A program made the position numbers and the translations under genes. From Methylobacterium sp. CB376 (lineage in GTDB: Bacteria > Pseudomonadota > Alphaproteobacteria > Rhizobiales > Beijerinckiaceae), in NCBI RefSeq assembly GCF_029714205.1, contig NZ_CP121648.1:4787001-4851000 (forward strand): a stretch of DNA of 64,000 nt, written 5' to 3'. Below, one piece after another: positions 41,071 through 50,169 of the stretch. The notes beneath the pieces are model-generated. The model was given only the letters and a program-made list of their open reading frames with translations. It was not told where the DNA came from and searched no databases. The first letter of the stretch is position 1. The number at the start of each line of letters is the position of its first letter.

Positions 41071-42519
41071 ATGAACGCCGCCCAGATCGTCATGCCGTCC
41101 CTCGGGCCGGCCCTGCCGGAGCTGATCCTCGCGCTCGGCGCCCTGGCGCTGATCCTCTACGGCGCCTTCCGGGGCGAGCGCTCCGCGGAGGGCGTCACGG
41201 TCGGCGCCATCATCGTGCTGATCGTCGCGCTGTTCAGCGTCCTGACCCAGCCCTTCGCCGCCAAGGTCACCACCTTCAACGGCTCCTTCGTGGTCGATCC
41301 CTTCGCCCGGGTGATGAAGGCGCTGACCCTGATCGGCTCCCTCGCCGCCCTGCTGCTGGCCCAGGACCTGTTCAACCGCGCGCGCATCGCCCGCTTCGAG
41401 TACCCGATCCTGATCGTGCTGTCGTCGATCGGGATGCTGATCATGGCCTCGGCCAACGACCTGATCGGCCTCTATCTCGGCCTGGAACTGCAATCGCTCG
41501 CCGCCTACGTCATCGCCTCCTTCCACCGCGACGACGTGCGCTCGACCGAGGCCGGCCTGAAGTACTTCGTCCTCGGGGCGCTGTCCTCCGGCATGCTGCT
41601 CTACGGCGCCTCGCTGGTCTACGGCTTCACCGGGAGCGTGTCCTTCCCGGGCATCGTCACCGCCCTGCGCGAGACCCAGGTCAATCTCGGCCTCGTGCTC
41701 GGCATCGTCTTCGTGGCGGCCGGCGTGGCCTTCAAGCTCGCGGCGGTGCCGTTCCACATGTGGACGCCCGACGTCTACGAGGGCGCGCCGACCCCGGTCA
41801 CGGCCTTCTTCGCCTCGGCGCCCAAGATGGCCGCCATGGCGATGACCGTGCGGGTTTTCGTGGGCGCCTTCCCGGGCGTGGTCGAGGAGTGGCGCCAGAT
41901 CATGGTGTTCATCGCGATCGCGTCGATGCTGCTGGGCTCCTTCGCCGCCATCGGCCAGCGCAACCTCAAGCGCCTGATGGCCTATTCCTCCATCGGCAAT
42001 GTCGGCTACGCGCTGATCGGGCTCGCCGCCGGCACCGAGGAGGGCGTGCGCGGCGTCGTCATCTACATGGCGATCTACCTCGCCATGACGCTCGGCGCCT
42101 TCGCGATCATCCTGGCGCTGCGGCGCGGCAACCGGATGTTCGACACGATCGACGACCTGTCGGGCCTGTCGCGCACCCATCCCTGGCTGGCCTTCTGCCT
42201 CGCCATGATGATGTTCTCGCTCGCCGGCATCCCGCCGCTGGCCGGCTTCTTCGCCAAGTTCTACGTCTTCGCGGCGGCCATCAAGGCGGGGCTGGTCACG
42301 CTGGCGGTGATCGGCGTGGTGACCAGCGTGGTCGGGGCCTACTACTACCTGCGCATCGTCAAGGTGATGTACTTCGACGAGCCGCAGGAATCCTACGAGC
42401 CGATGGCCCCGGGCCTGCGGATCGTGCTCGCCGCGTCGAGCGTGGTGGTGATCCTGTTCTGGATCGTCCCGGCCCCGCTGGTGGCGGCGGCCGGGACGGC
42501 CGCCCGCTCCCTGTTCTGA
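41071..42519 (+). CDS. nuoN: NADH-quinone oxidoreductase subunit N
   Basis: This is the last subunit of complex I, 482 residues and about 14 hydrophobic segments. It has the conserved LYLGLELQSLAAYVIASF and FKLAAVPFHMWTPDVYEGAPTPVTAFF. Ten base pairs separate its stop from the birA start, so birA is probably read from the same transcript. Confidence 0.97.
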   Translation: MNAAQIVMPSLGPALPELILALGALALILYGAFRGERSAEGVTVGAIIVLIVALFSVLTQPFAAKVTTFNGSFVVDPFARVMKALTLIGSLAALLLAQDLFNRARIARFEYPILIVLSSIGMLIMASANDLIGLYLGLELQSLAAYVIASFHRDDVRSTEAGLKYFVLGALSSGMLLYGASLVYGFTGSVSFPGIVTALRETQVNLGLVLGIVFVAAGVAFKLAAVPFHMWTPDVYEGAPTPVTAFFASAPKMAAMAMTVRVFVGAFPGVVEEWRQIMVFIAIASMLLGSFAAIGQRNLKRLMAYSSIGNVGYALIGLAAGTEEGVRGVVIYMAIYLAMTLGAFAIILALRRGNRMFDTIDDLSGLSRTHPWLAFCLAMMMFSLAGIPPLAGFFAKFYVFAAAIKAGLVTLAVIGVVTSVVGAYYYLRIVKVMYFDEPQESYEPMAPGLRIVLAASSVVVILFWIVPAPLVAAAGTAARSLF

Positions 42520-42528
42520 CGCGACCGC

Positions 42529-43323
42529 ATGGCGTTCTCCCTCGACCCCGCGGCGGAGGCCGCGGGGTACCGTCTCGAAGCGCACGACACCCTCGGCTCG
42601 ACGAGCACGCAGGCCATGGCGCGCGCCCGCGAGGGCGCCGCGGGGCCGCTCTGGGTGGCGGCGCGCCGCCAGACCGAGGGCAGGGGGCGCCGCGGCCGCA
42701 CCTGGACCTCGCCGGAGGGCAACCTCGCGGCGAGCCTGTACTGGCCGGTGCCGCCCGGCCTCGCGCCCGAGGAGGTCGCGACCCTCGCCTTCGTGGCCGG
42801 GCTGAGCCTGGAGGGGGCGCTGGTCCTCGCCGGCGGGCCGGCCCGGGAGGGCTCCCCCCCGCTCCGCCTCAAATGGCCGAACGACGTGCTCGCCGGGAGC
42901 GCCAAGCTCGCCGGCATCCTGCTCGAGATGGAGTCGCTTCCGCGGGGCGCCGCGCTGGTGGTCGGTTTCGGCGTCAACGTGGCTGCCGCGCCCGAGGGAC
43001 TGCCCTATCTGGCCACCTCGCTCGCCGCGATCGGGCGGCCCGCCGAGGCCGAGGGCCTGCTGCGGCAGCTCACGGGAACTTGGCTGCGCTGGCTCCGGAT
43101 ATGGGATGAGGGCCGCGGCTTCCCGGCGATCCGCGAGGCGTGGCTCGCGCGCGCCGCGGGGCTGGAGGGGCCGGCGCTGGTTCGGGCGGGATCGGAACGG
43201 CTGTCCGGAACGTTCGAGACGATCGATTCGCGCGGGAGGCTGGTCCTGCGCCTGCCCGACGGGGCGCGCCGCACGGTCACGGCCGGCGAGGTGCATTTCG
43301 GTTCGGCCGCGACGGCGGCGTGA
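42529..43323 (+). CDS. birA: Biotin-[acetyl-CoA-carboxylase] ligase
   Basis: The 264-residue protein attaches biotin to carboxylase carrier proteins. It has the ligase core (STSTQAMARAREG, then RRQTEGRGRRGRTWTSPEGNLAASLYW, then LRLKWPNDVLAG and KLAGILLEM) and a short C-terminal SH3-like domain (SGTFETIDSRGRLVLRLPDG). There is no N-terminal DNA-binding domain, so it is a monofunctional ligase, not a repressor like E. coli BirA. It is coupled to nuoN by a 9-bp gap. Confidence 0.94.
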   Translation: MAFSLDPAAEAAGYRLEAHDTLGSTSTQAMARAREGAAGPLWVAARRQTEGRGRRGRTWTSPEGNLAASLYWPVPPGLAPEEVATLAFVAGLSLEGALVLAGGPAREGSPPLRLKWPNDVLAGSAKLAGILLEMESLPRGAALVVGFGVNVAAAPEGLPYLATSLAAIGRPAEAEGLLRQLTGTWLRWLRIWDEGRGFPAIREAWLARAAGLEGPALVRAGSERLSGTFETIDSRGRLVLRLPDGARRTVTAGEVHFGSAATAA

Positions 43324-43512
43324 GGCGGGGGCCGGGACGGCGCCGGACGGGCGACGACGGCCGCGGGAGCGAGACTGGACGGGGCGCCCGGCGCCGCCGT
43401 CCCCGGCCGCCTGGGTGCGGCCGCAACGGACATGACGGCGCCGTGACCGTGACGGCAGTGAGCCGTTTTTCGAGGAGGGCCGCGACGGCGGCCCATGAGG
43501 TGTTGTGTGTCC

Positions 43513-45186
43513 ATGACGACGAAGGGAGATGAACTCGTCTTCGTGCCGCTCGGCGGCGTCGGCGAGATCGGGATGAATGCGGCCCTGTACGGCTACGGCC
43601 CGCCCAATTCCCGCAAGTGGATCATGGTCGATTGCGGCATGGGCTTCGCGAGCGAGGAGCACATGCCCGGCGTCGACCTGATGTACCCGGACCTGAGCTT
43701 CATCGAGAAGCAGCGCGAGAACCTGCTCGGCATCCTGATCACCCACGGCCACGAGGACCATATCGGGGCGCTGGTCGAACTCTGGCCGCGGCTGAAGGTG
43801 CCGGTCTACGCGACGCGGTTCACGAAGAGCCTGATCGAGACCCGCCGGCTCAGCGAGCCCGGGGCGCCGAAGATCGACCTGCGCGAGATCCAGGTGCACG
43901 AGCGCCACCGCTTCGGTCCGTTCGAGATCGAGTACATCCCGGTCGCCCACTCGATCCCCGAGGCGAACGCGCTGGCCATCCGCACCGCCCAGGGCCTCGT
44001 CCTGCATACCGGCGACTGGAAGCTCGACGACGGGCCCGTCGCCGGCAACGTGACCTCCGAGGAGGCGTTCACGCAGCTCGGCGAGGAGGGCGTGCTCGCC
44101 CTGATCTGCGATTCCACCAACGTGACCCGGGAGGGCCGCTCGCCGAGCGAGACCGAGGTGGCGGCCCAGCTCGCCGAGCTGATCCGGAACGCGCCGCACC
44201 GGGTCGCGGTGACCACCTTCGCGTCGAACGTCGCCCGCATCCGCGCCGTCGCCGAGGCCGCCAAGGCCTGCGGCCGCGAGGTGGTGGCGGTCGGCCGCGC
44301 CATGGACCGGGTCATCGACGTCGCCCGGGAATGCGGCTACCTCGACGGGCTCGACGAGTTCCGCGAGCCCGAGGCCTACGGCTACCTGCCGCGCGAGAAG
44401 ATCGTCGCCCTGCTCACCGGCTCGCAGGGCGAGCCGCGGGCGGCGCTGGCGCGCGTCTCCCGCGAGGAGCACCCGGAGATCGCCCTCTCGCCGGGCGACC
44501 GGGTCATCTTCTCCTCGCGGGCGATTCCGGGCAACGAGCGCTCGATCGGCGCGATCATCAACGACCTGATCGATGCCGGGGTCGAGGTGATCACCGACCG
44601 CACGGAGCTCGTCCACGTCTCGGGTCATCCGCGCCGGGACGAACTCGCCGCCATGTATCGCTGGACCAAGCCGCGCATCGCGGTGCCGGTCCACGGCGAG
44701 CCCCTGCACCTCGCCGAGCACGCGACCTTCGCCCGCAAGCAGGGCGTGGAGCAGGTGGTGAAGGCCCGCAACGGCACCCTGATCCGCCTCGCCCCGGGCG
44801 AGCCCGAGATCATCGACCACGTCACCCGCGGGCGCCTCTACAAGGACGGCATGGTGCTGATCGGCGAGAGCGACCGCGCCCTGCCGGAGCGGCGCAAGCT
44901 CTCCTTCACGGGCATCATCTCGGTCGCGCTGGCCGTCGACCAGCACGGGGAGATGAAGGGCGAGCCGGCCATCGACCTGATGGGCCTGCCGACCTACGGC
45001 CGCAAGGGCGAGGCGATCATCGACCTCGTCGAGGAGGTGGTCGAGCGCACCTTCGACGGCCTGTCGCGCCAGAAGCGGCGCGATTCCGAGGCGGTCGAGA
45101 ACGCCATCGACCGGGCCATCCGGGCCGCCGTCAACGAGGTCTGGGGCAAGAAGCCCGCCTGCCACGTTCAGGTGGTCGAGATCTGA
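43513..45186 (+). CDS. rnj: Ribonuclease J
   Basis: This is a metallo-beta-lactamase/beta-CASP ribonuclease of 557 residues. The zinc motif HGHEDHIG lies at 78-85. Further ligands are VAHSIPEANALA with HTGDWKLDD and CDSTNV. The beta-CASP region has FASNVARIRAVAEAA, and HVSGHPRRDELAAMYRWTKPRIAVPVHGEP completes the site. RNase J processes and degrades RNA from the 5' end. The ATG at 43513 is my choice. In-frame starts at 43495 and GTG 43507 exist; GAGG lies about 13 bp ahead. Confidence 0.94.
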   Translation: MTTKGDELVFVPLGGVGEIGMNAALYGYGPPNSRKWIMVDCGMGFASEEHMPGVDLMYPDLSFIEKQRENLLGILITHGHEDHIGALVELWPRLKVPVYATRFTKSLIETRRLSEPGAPKIDLREIQVHERHRFGPFEIEYIPVAHSIPEANALAIRTAQGLVLHTGDWKLDDGPVAGNVTSEEAFTQLGEEGVLALICDSTNVTREGRSPSETEVAAQLAELIRNAPHRVAVTTFASNVARIRAVAEAAKACGREVVAVGRAMDRVIDVARECGYLDGLDEFREPEAYGYLPREKIVALLTGSQGEPRAALARVSREEHPEIALSPGDRVIFSSRAIPGNERSIGAIINDLIDAGVEVITDRTELVHVSGHPRRDELAAMYRWTKPRIAVPVHGEPLHLAEHATFARKQGVEQVVKARNGTLIRLAPGEPEIIDHVTRGRLYKDGMVLIGESDRALPERRKLSFTGIISVALAVDQHGEMKGEPAIDLMGLPTYGRKGEAIIDLVEEVVERTFDGLSRQKRRDSEAVENAIDRAIRAAVNEVWGKKPACHVQVVEI

Positions 45187-45306
45187 CGGTCGCGCGCGCT
45201 CGGGGCGGGGCGAACCCCGCCCCCTCCGATCCGACGAAAGACCGGGTTGGCGCGCCGTGACCGCGTGTCAAACGAAAGGCGCCACTCGGAAAAGGAGCCA
45301 GGGACC

Positions 45307-45711
45307 ATGATCGGCCGGTTGAATCACGTCGCCATCGCGGTGAAGGACCTCGACGCCGCCGCGAAGGTCTACCGCGACACGCTCGGCGCGGCGCTGTCGC
45401 CGCCCCTCGCGCAGCCGGAGCACGGCGTCACGGTCATCTTCGTCGAGTTGCCCAACAGCAAGATCGAGCTGCTCGAACCGCTCGGGGCCGACTCGCCGAT
45501 CGCCGCCTTCCTGGAGCGCAACCCGGGCGGCGGCATCCACCACGTCTGCTACGAGGTCGACGATATCCTGGCGGCCCGGGACCGGCTGAAGGGCGAGGGG
45601 GCCCGCATCCTCGGCAGCGGCGAGCCGCGCATCGGCGCGCACGGCAAGCCGGTGCTGTTCCTGCACCCGAAGGACTTCCTCGGGACGCTGGTCGAGCTGG
45701 AGCAGGCCTGA
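45307..45711 (+). CDS. mce: Methylmalonyl-CoA epimerase
   Basis: This is a 134-residue vicinal-oxygen-chelate (glyoxalase) fold protein. The conserved metal ligands fit HVAIAVKDLDAA (His7), the later GGIHHVCYEVDD histidine and the terminal glutamate in GTLVELEQA. It epimerises methylmalonyl-CoA between the S and R forms, feeding the B12-dependent mutase; in Methylobacterium this serves the ethylmalonyl-CoA and propionate routes. AAAAGGAG precedes the start. The next gene begins with GTG 3 bp after the stop. Confidence 0.92.
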   Translation: MIGRLNHVAIAVKDLDAAAKVYRDTLGAALSPPLAQPEHGVTVIFVELPNSKIELLEPLGADSPIAAFLERNPGGGIHHVCYEVDDILAARDRLKGEGARILGSGEPRIGAHGKPVLFLHPKDFLGTLVELEQA

Positions 45712-45714
45712 GGC

Positions 45715-46050
45715 GTGCTGGAGACGATCCTCGACCGCGCCACCGCCTCGATCCCGCGGGCGCTCCTCGCCTGTGCCCTGGCGATGCTCCCCGCCCTGCT
45801 CGTCGCGACGGGGCCGTTCCGGCTCACCTGGTTCGGGGCGCTCGCCCTCTACTTCGTGGTCTGGTGGACGCTGCTCTTCTGCGTCCTGCCCTTCCGCGCC
45901 CGGGACGACGGGTCGCAGCCCTACGTGCCGGGCCAGGACCCGGGCGCGCCGCCGCTCCCGCAGATGCGGCGCAAGGCGCTGTGGACCACTCTGCTCTCGG
46001 ACGTTGTGTTCCTGGCCGCCGTCGCGGCCTTCCCGCTCGCCGGGCTGTGA
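45715..46050 (+). CDS. DUF1467-family membrane protein
   Basis: The 111-residue protein starts at GTG 45715. It has a membrane segment containing YFVVWWTLLFCVLPFRARDDG, the DUF1467 signature, and a second one at the C-terminus (LWTTLLSDVVFLAAVAAF). Its function is unknown. The gene commonly sits between mce and proS in this order of bacteria. It is the last gene before the 552-bp gap. Confidence 0.88.
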   Translation: MLETILDRATASIPRALLACALAMLPALLVATGPFRLTWFGALALYFVVWWTLLFCVLPFRARDDGSQPYVPGQDPGAPPLPQMRRKALWTTLLSDVVFLAAVAAFPLAGL

Positions 46051-46170
46051 TCCCGGCCGGCTCCGGGGAGCCGGCCAACCGTTACCGTCGCGCCCTTCCG
46101 CAGCGGCAGAGCCCGCACGCTTCGGCGAACCCCGCGCTCATTTGATGATGCGACGATCGGGACCTGAGAA

Positions 46171-46330
46171 ATAAAAAAGCAAGGCTCGGGAGCCTTGCTT
46201 GATAAGCTTCTGGACGTTCTCGTCAGCCACGATCTTGGTCTTTCACCCCATCGGGTGTTTCGGCTGACTATTCCTCCCGAGACTCGGACCTTGCGTGCCG
46301 GCGTTCAGCACCGTCTGGGGTGCCTCGCAC
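46171..46330 (-). ncRNA. Candidate small RNA between DUF1467 and proS, antisense to both
   Basis: The 552-bp gap contains a complete-looking minus-strand transcription unit with no recognised coding content. It has the promoter at 46336-46364, a body that folds into at least three stems, and a terminator with T-tract. GTCAGCC (46222-46228) pairs with GGCTGAC (46262-46268) and encloses a hairpin CACCC (46244-46248)/GGGTG (46253-46257). A further GCACC/GGTGC stem lies near 46309-46325. I know no matching family from the sequence; it is not tRNA, SRP, RNase P or tmRNA. A GTG-led frame of about 30 codons exists in the 3' half, without a clear ribosome site. Confidence 0.55.
46173..46200 (-). terminator. 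Intrinsic terminator of the candidate small RNA
   Basis: On the minus strand the hairpin AAGCAAGGCTC/GAGCCTTGCTT (46177-46187 with 46190-46200) is followed at once by a run of six T. A strong G+C stem plus T-tract is the classical Rho-independent form and works only for minus-strand transcription. No annotated minus-strand gene is nearby, so it must serve an unannotated transcript. Confidence 0.75.
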
Positions 46331-46335
46331 GGGCG

Positions 46336-46364
46336 GTTATAGGAAGAAGAGTTCGCATTGTCAC
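46336..46364 (-). promoter_or_regulatory. Promoter of the candidate small RNA
   Basis: On the minus strand GTGACA (46364-46359), a 17-bp spacer and TATAAC (46341-46336) form a near-consensus sigma-70 promoter. A run of seven A (plus-strand T at 46388-46394) lies further upstream and might act as an UP-element. Bases 46365-46602, up to the proS start, hold no gene I can support. Confidence 0.6.
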
Positions 46365-46602
46365 GCCTTTCGAGGGCGCGTGTTGCGTTTTTTTGCATGG
46401 GGGCAGGCGAGGCCTGCTCCGGCGGGGCCGCAGCCGCTCCGACAAGTTCTATTCCGGTGGTCAGGATCGCAACGGTTGCATCGCGCGCGCCCCGAGGGGG
46501 ACGACGCGCCGCTTGTGTTTTGGCGGAGCAGTGTGTTGTGTGCCCGGGCGAGTCGGGCCGGTGCGGCCCGGCGCGCGCCCTCGTGCCCGCCCAAGGTCCC
46601 GC

Positions 46603-47937
46603 ATGCGTCTCAGCCGCTACTTCCTGCCCATCCTGCGCGAGACTCCGAAGGAAGCGGAGATCGTCTCGCACCGGCTGATGCTCCGCGCCGGCATGATCCG
46701 GCAGGAGGCCGCGGGGATCTACGCGTGGCTGCCCCTCGGCCTGCGCGTGCTCAACCGCGTGGTGGAGGTGATCCGGGCCGAGCAGGACCGCAGCGGCGCG
46801 ATCGAACTCCTGATGCCGACGATCCAGTCGGCCGAGCTGTGGCGCGAATCGGGCCGCTACGAGGCCTACGGCAAGGAGATGCTGCGCATCCGCGACCGGC
46901 ACGAGCGCGAGATGCTGTTCGGCCCGACCAACGAGGAGATGATCACCGCGATCTTCCGCTCGGCGGTGCGCTCCTACAAGGACCTGCCGAAGAGCCTCTA
47001 CCATATTCAGTGGAAGTTCCGGGACGAGGTCCGGCCCCGCTTCGGCACGATGCGGTCGCGGGAGTTCCTGATGAAGGACGCCTATTCCTTCGACCTCGAC
47101 GAGGCGGGGGCGCGGCACGCCTACAACAAGATGTTCGTGGCCTACCTGCGCACCTTCGCGCGGCTCGGCCTCAAGGCGATCCCGATGCGGGCCGAGACCG
47201 GGCCGATCGGCGGCAACCTGAGCCACGAATTCATCATCCTGGCCCAGACGGGCGAGAGCGAGGTCTATTGCGACCGCGCCTACCTGGACTTCCCGATCCC
47301 GCCCGGCTCGACGGATTTCGACGACGTCGCGGCCCTGCAGGCGACGGTCGACCACTGGACCTCGCGCTACGCGGCGACCTCCGAGATGCACGAGCCGGAG
47401 CGCTTCGCGGCGGTGCCGGAGGAGGCCCGGATGGCGGCGCGCGGCATCGAGGTCGGCCACATCTTCTATTTCGGCACCAAGTATTCCGAGCCGATGGGCG
47501 CGCGCGTGACCGGGCCGGACGGGCAGGAGCGGCCCGTGCACATGGGCTCCTACGGCATCGGCCCGAGCCGGCTGGTGGCGGCGATCATCGAGGCGAGCCA
47601 CGACGAGGCCGGCATCGTCTGGCCGGACGCGGTCGCGCCCTTCGATGTCGGGCTCCTCAACCTGAAGACCGGAGATATTGCCACCGACGCGGCCTGCGCG
47701 CGGATCCAGGAGCAGCTGGAGGCGGCGGGCCTGAGCGTCCTCTACGACGACCGCGACGAGCGCCCGGGCGCCAAATTCGCCACCGCCGACCTGATCGGCC
47801 TGCCCTGGCAGGTGATCGTCGGGCCGAAGGGGCTGGCCGAGGGGCAGGTCGAGCTGAAGCGGCGCGCCACGGGCGAGCGCGAGACCGTGGCGCCCGACGC
47901 GCTCGCCGCGCGGCTGCGCCGGGGCGCGGCCGGTTGA
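46603..47937 (+). CDS. proS: Prolyl-tRNA synthetase (short bacterial form)
   Basis: The 444-residue protein charges tRNA-Pro. Class II motifs are visible: [24 protein letters not shown] (motif 2 region), [13 protein letters not shown], and [18 protein letters not shown] (motif 3). It then has the C-terminal anticodon domain [10 protein letters not shown]...[23 protein letters not shown]. The 180-residue editing insert of long ProS proteins is missing, as is normal for alphaproteobacteria. ATG 46603 fits the family N-terminus ([15 protein letters not shown]). LolC follows 43 bp later. Confidence 0.96.
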   Translation: MRLSRYFLPILRETPKEAEIVSHRLMLRAGMIRQEAAGIYAWLPLGLRVLNRVVEVIRAEQDRSGAIELLMPTIQSAELWRESGRYEAYGKEMLRIRDRHEREMLFGPTNEEMITAIFRSAVRSYKDLPKSLYHIQWKFRDEVRPRFGTMRSREFLMKDAYSFDLDEAGARHAYNKMFVAYLRTFARLGLKAIPMRAETGPIGGNLSHEFIILAQTGESEVYCDRAYLDFPIPPGSTDFDDVAALQATVDHWTSRYAATSEMHEPERFAAVPEEARMAARGIEVGHIFYFGTKYSEPMGARVTGPDGQERPVHMGSYGIGPSRLVAAIIEASHDEAGIVWPDAVAPFDVGLLNLKTGDIATDAACARIQEQLEAAGLSVLYDDRDERPGAKFATADLIGLPWQVIVGPKGLAEGQVELKRRATGERETVAPDALAARLRRGAAG

Positions 47938-47980
47938 TGGCGCCGGCGGCGCGGTCCCGGCGCCGGAGCGCGGGGCGGCC

Positions 47981-49282
47981 ATGCTGACGGTGCTGGAGCG
48001 CCTGCGGCGCCGGCTGCCGATCCTCGGCGGGGCCGGCGCCGGCACCCCGCCCTTCGCGCCCTTCGAGTGGGTGATCGCCGGCCGCTACCTGCGCACCCGG
48101 CGCAAGGAGGGGTTCGTCTCGGCCATCGCCCTGTTCTCGTTCCTCGGCATCATGCTGGGCGTCGCCACGCTGATCATCGTCCTCTCGGTGATGAGCGGCT
48201 TCCGCAAGGAGCTGCTGTCGAAGATCGTCGGCATCAACGGGCACGTCTTCGTGGCGCCGATCGACAAGCCGCTCACCGACTACGCCGACCTGTCGGAGCG
48301 GCTCTCGAAGGTGGCGGGCGTCACCCTCGCCCTGCCGATGGTCGAGGGCCAGGCCTTCGCCTCCTCGGCCTATGGCGGCTCGGGGGTGCTGGTGCGCGGC
48401 GTGCGGGCCTCGGACCTCGCGCAGATCAGGGCCGTGTCGGGCAACCTGCGCGGCGGCACCCTCGAGAATTTCGACGCCGCCGGCGGCGTCGCGATCGGCC
48501 GGCGCCTCGCCGACGCGCTCGGTCTCCAGGTCGGCGACACGATCACGCTGGCGACGCCGAAGGGGGCGACCACGCCCTTCGGGACCGCGCCGCGCATCAA
48601 GGGCTACGCCGTCTCGGCGATCTTCGAGGTCGGCATGTCGGAATTCGACGCGACCTTCGTGTACATGCCGCTCACCGAGGCGCAGGCCTTCTTCAATCGG
48701 GACGGCGACGTGACGGTGATCGAGGTCTTCCTCGACAACGCCGACGCGGTCGGCGAGGTGCGCTCGGCCCTCGACCTCGCCGCCGAGCGCCCGGTCGTGC
48801 TCACTGATTGGCGCCAGCGCAACCGCACCTTCTTCTCGGCGCTCGAAGTCGAGCGCAACGTGATGTTCATCATCCTCACCCTGATCGTGCTGGTGGCGGC
48901 GCTCAACATCGTGTCGAGCCTGATCATGCTGGTGAAGGACAAGTCGAGCGACATCGCGATCCTGCGCACCATGGGGGCGACGCGGGGCACGATCATGCGG
49001 GTGTTCCTGATCACCGGCGCCTCGATCGGGGTGCTCGGCACGCTGGTAGGCTGCCTGCTCGGCCTCGTCTTCGCGGCCAACATCACGGCGATCCAGCGCA
49101 CGCTGCTGCCGGGGGTCTGGGACCCGACCGTGCGCTTCCTCTCGGAGATCCCCTCGGAGATCAACCCGAGCGAGGTGGCGGCGGTGGTGCTGATGTCGCT
49201 GGTCCTGTCGCTCCTCGCCACGCTCTATCCGTCTTGGCGGGCCGCGCGGCTCGACCCCGTCCAGGCGCTGCGCTACGGCTGA
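47981..49282 (+). CDS. lolC: Lipoprotein-releasing system membrane protein LolC/E
   Basis: This is a 433-residue FtsX-like permease of the LolCDE system, which extracts lipoproteins from the inner membrane. A first membrane segment at about 45-70 (AIALFSFLGIMLGVATLII) precedes a large periplasmic domain at about 75-285. Three membrane segments follow (FIILTLIVLVAALNIVSSLI, LITGASIGVLGTLVGCLLGL, VVLMSLVLSLLATLYPSW). Many alphaproteobacteria have one LolC/E-type protein that forms a homodimer, which fits the single copy here. LolD follows. Confidence 0.94.
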   Translation: MLTVLERLRRRLPILGGAGAGTPPFAPFEWVIAGRYLRTRRKEGFVSAIALFSFLGIMLGVATLIIVLSVMSGFRKELLSKIVGINGHVFVAPIDKPLTDYADLSERLSKVAGVTLALPMVEGQAFASSAYGGSGVLVRGVRASDLAQIRAVSGNLRGGTLENFDAAGGVAIGRRLADALGLQVGDTITLATPKGATTPFGTAPRIKGYAVSAIFEVGMSEFDATFVYMPLTEAQAFFNRDGDVTVIEVFLDNADAVGEVRSALDLAAERPVVLTDWRQRNRTFFSALEVERNVMFIILTLIVLVAALNIVSSLIMLVKDKSSDIAILRTMGATRGTIMRVFLITGASIGVLGTLVGCLLGLVFAANITAIQRTLLPGVWDPTVRFLSEIPSEINPSEVAAVVLMSLVLSLLATLYPSWRAARLDPVQALRYG

Positions 49283-49395
49283 GGCGCGGCGGCCGCGCCT
49301 GGCCGCCTGAGGTGTTCGCGTTGATGCTGTCCGTGCCCGCTGCCCGTTCCGTTCCGCCCGCGCGCCGCGCGCCGCCCTGCGGGGCCTGATCCATC

Positions 49396-50100
<705 letters not shown>

Positions 50101-50101
50101 T

Positions 50102-50160
50102 CCGGAATCCGACGGATCGCTCCGCGAGGCGGATGTCGGCTGCGCTCAAGCCCCGCCGGG
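50102..50160 (+). repeat. Dispersed convergent-gap element, copy 5
   Basis: A shorter, diverged copy fills the 69-bp lolD/yejE convergent gap. AATCCGACGGATCGCTCCGC precedes GCGGATGTCGGCTGCGCTCA, then AGCCCCGCCGGGGCGG in place of the usual GGCGCCGCGCGGG. The end forms a CCCCGCCGGGG palindrome that could terminate lolD transcripts. Confidence 0.65.
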
Positions 50161-50169
50161 GCGGGCCCG

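Noticed and set aside
39334..45165. 1943-codon antisense frame across nuoM-N, birA and RNase J
   Set aside because: The coding strand is fixed by seven recognisable genes on the plus strand, and the reverse product has no domain.
46201..46290. Small protein of about 30 residues inside the candidate small RNA
   Set aside because: A GTG-led frame exists, but it lacks a clear ribosome site and overlaps the terminator stem. It stays an alternative, not a call.
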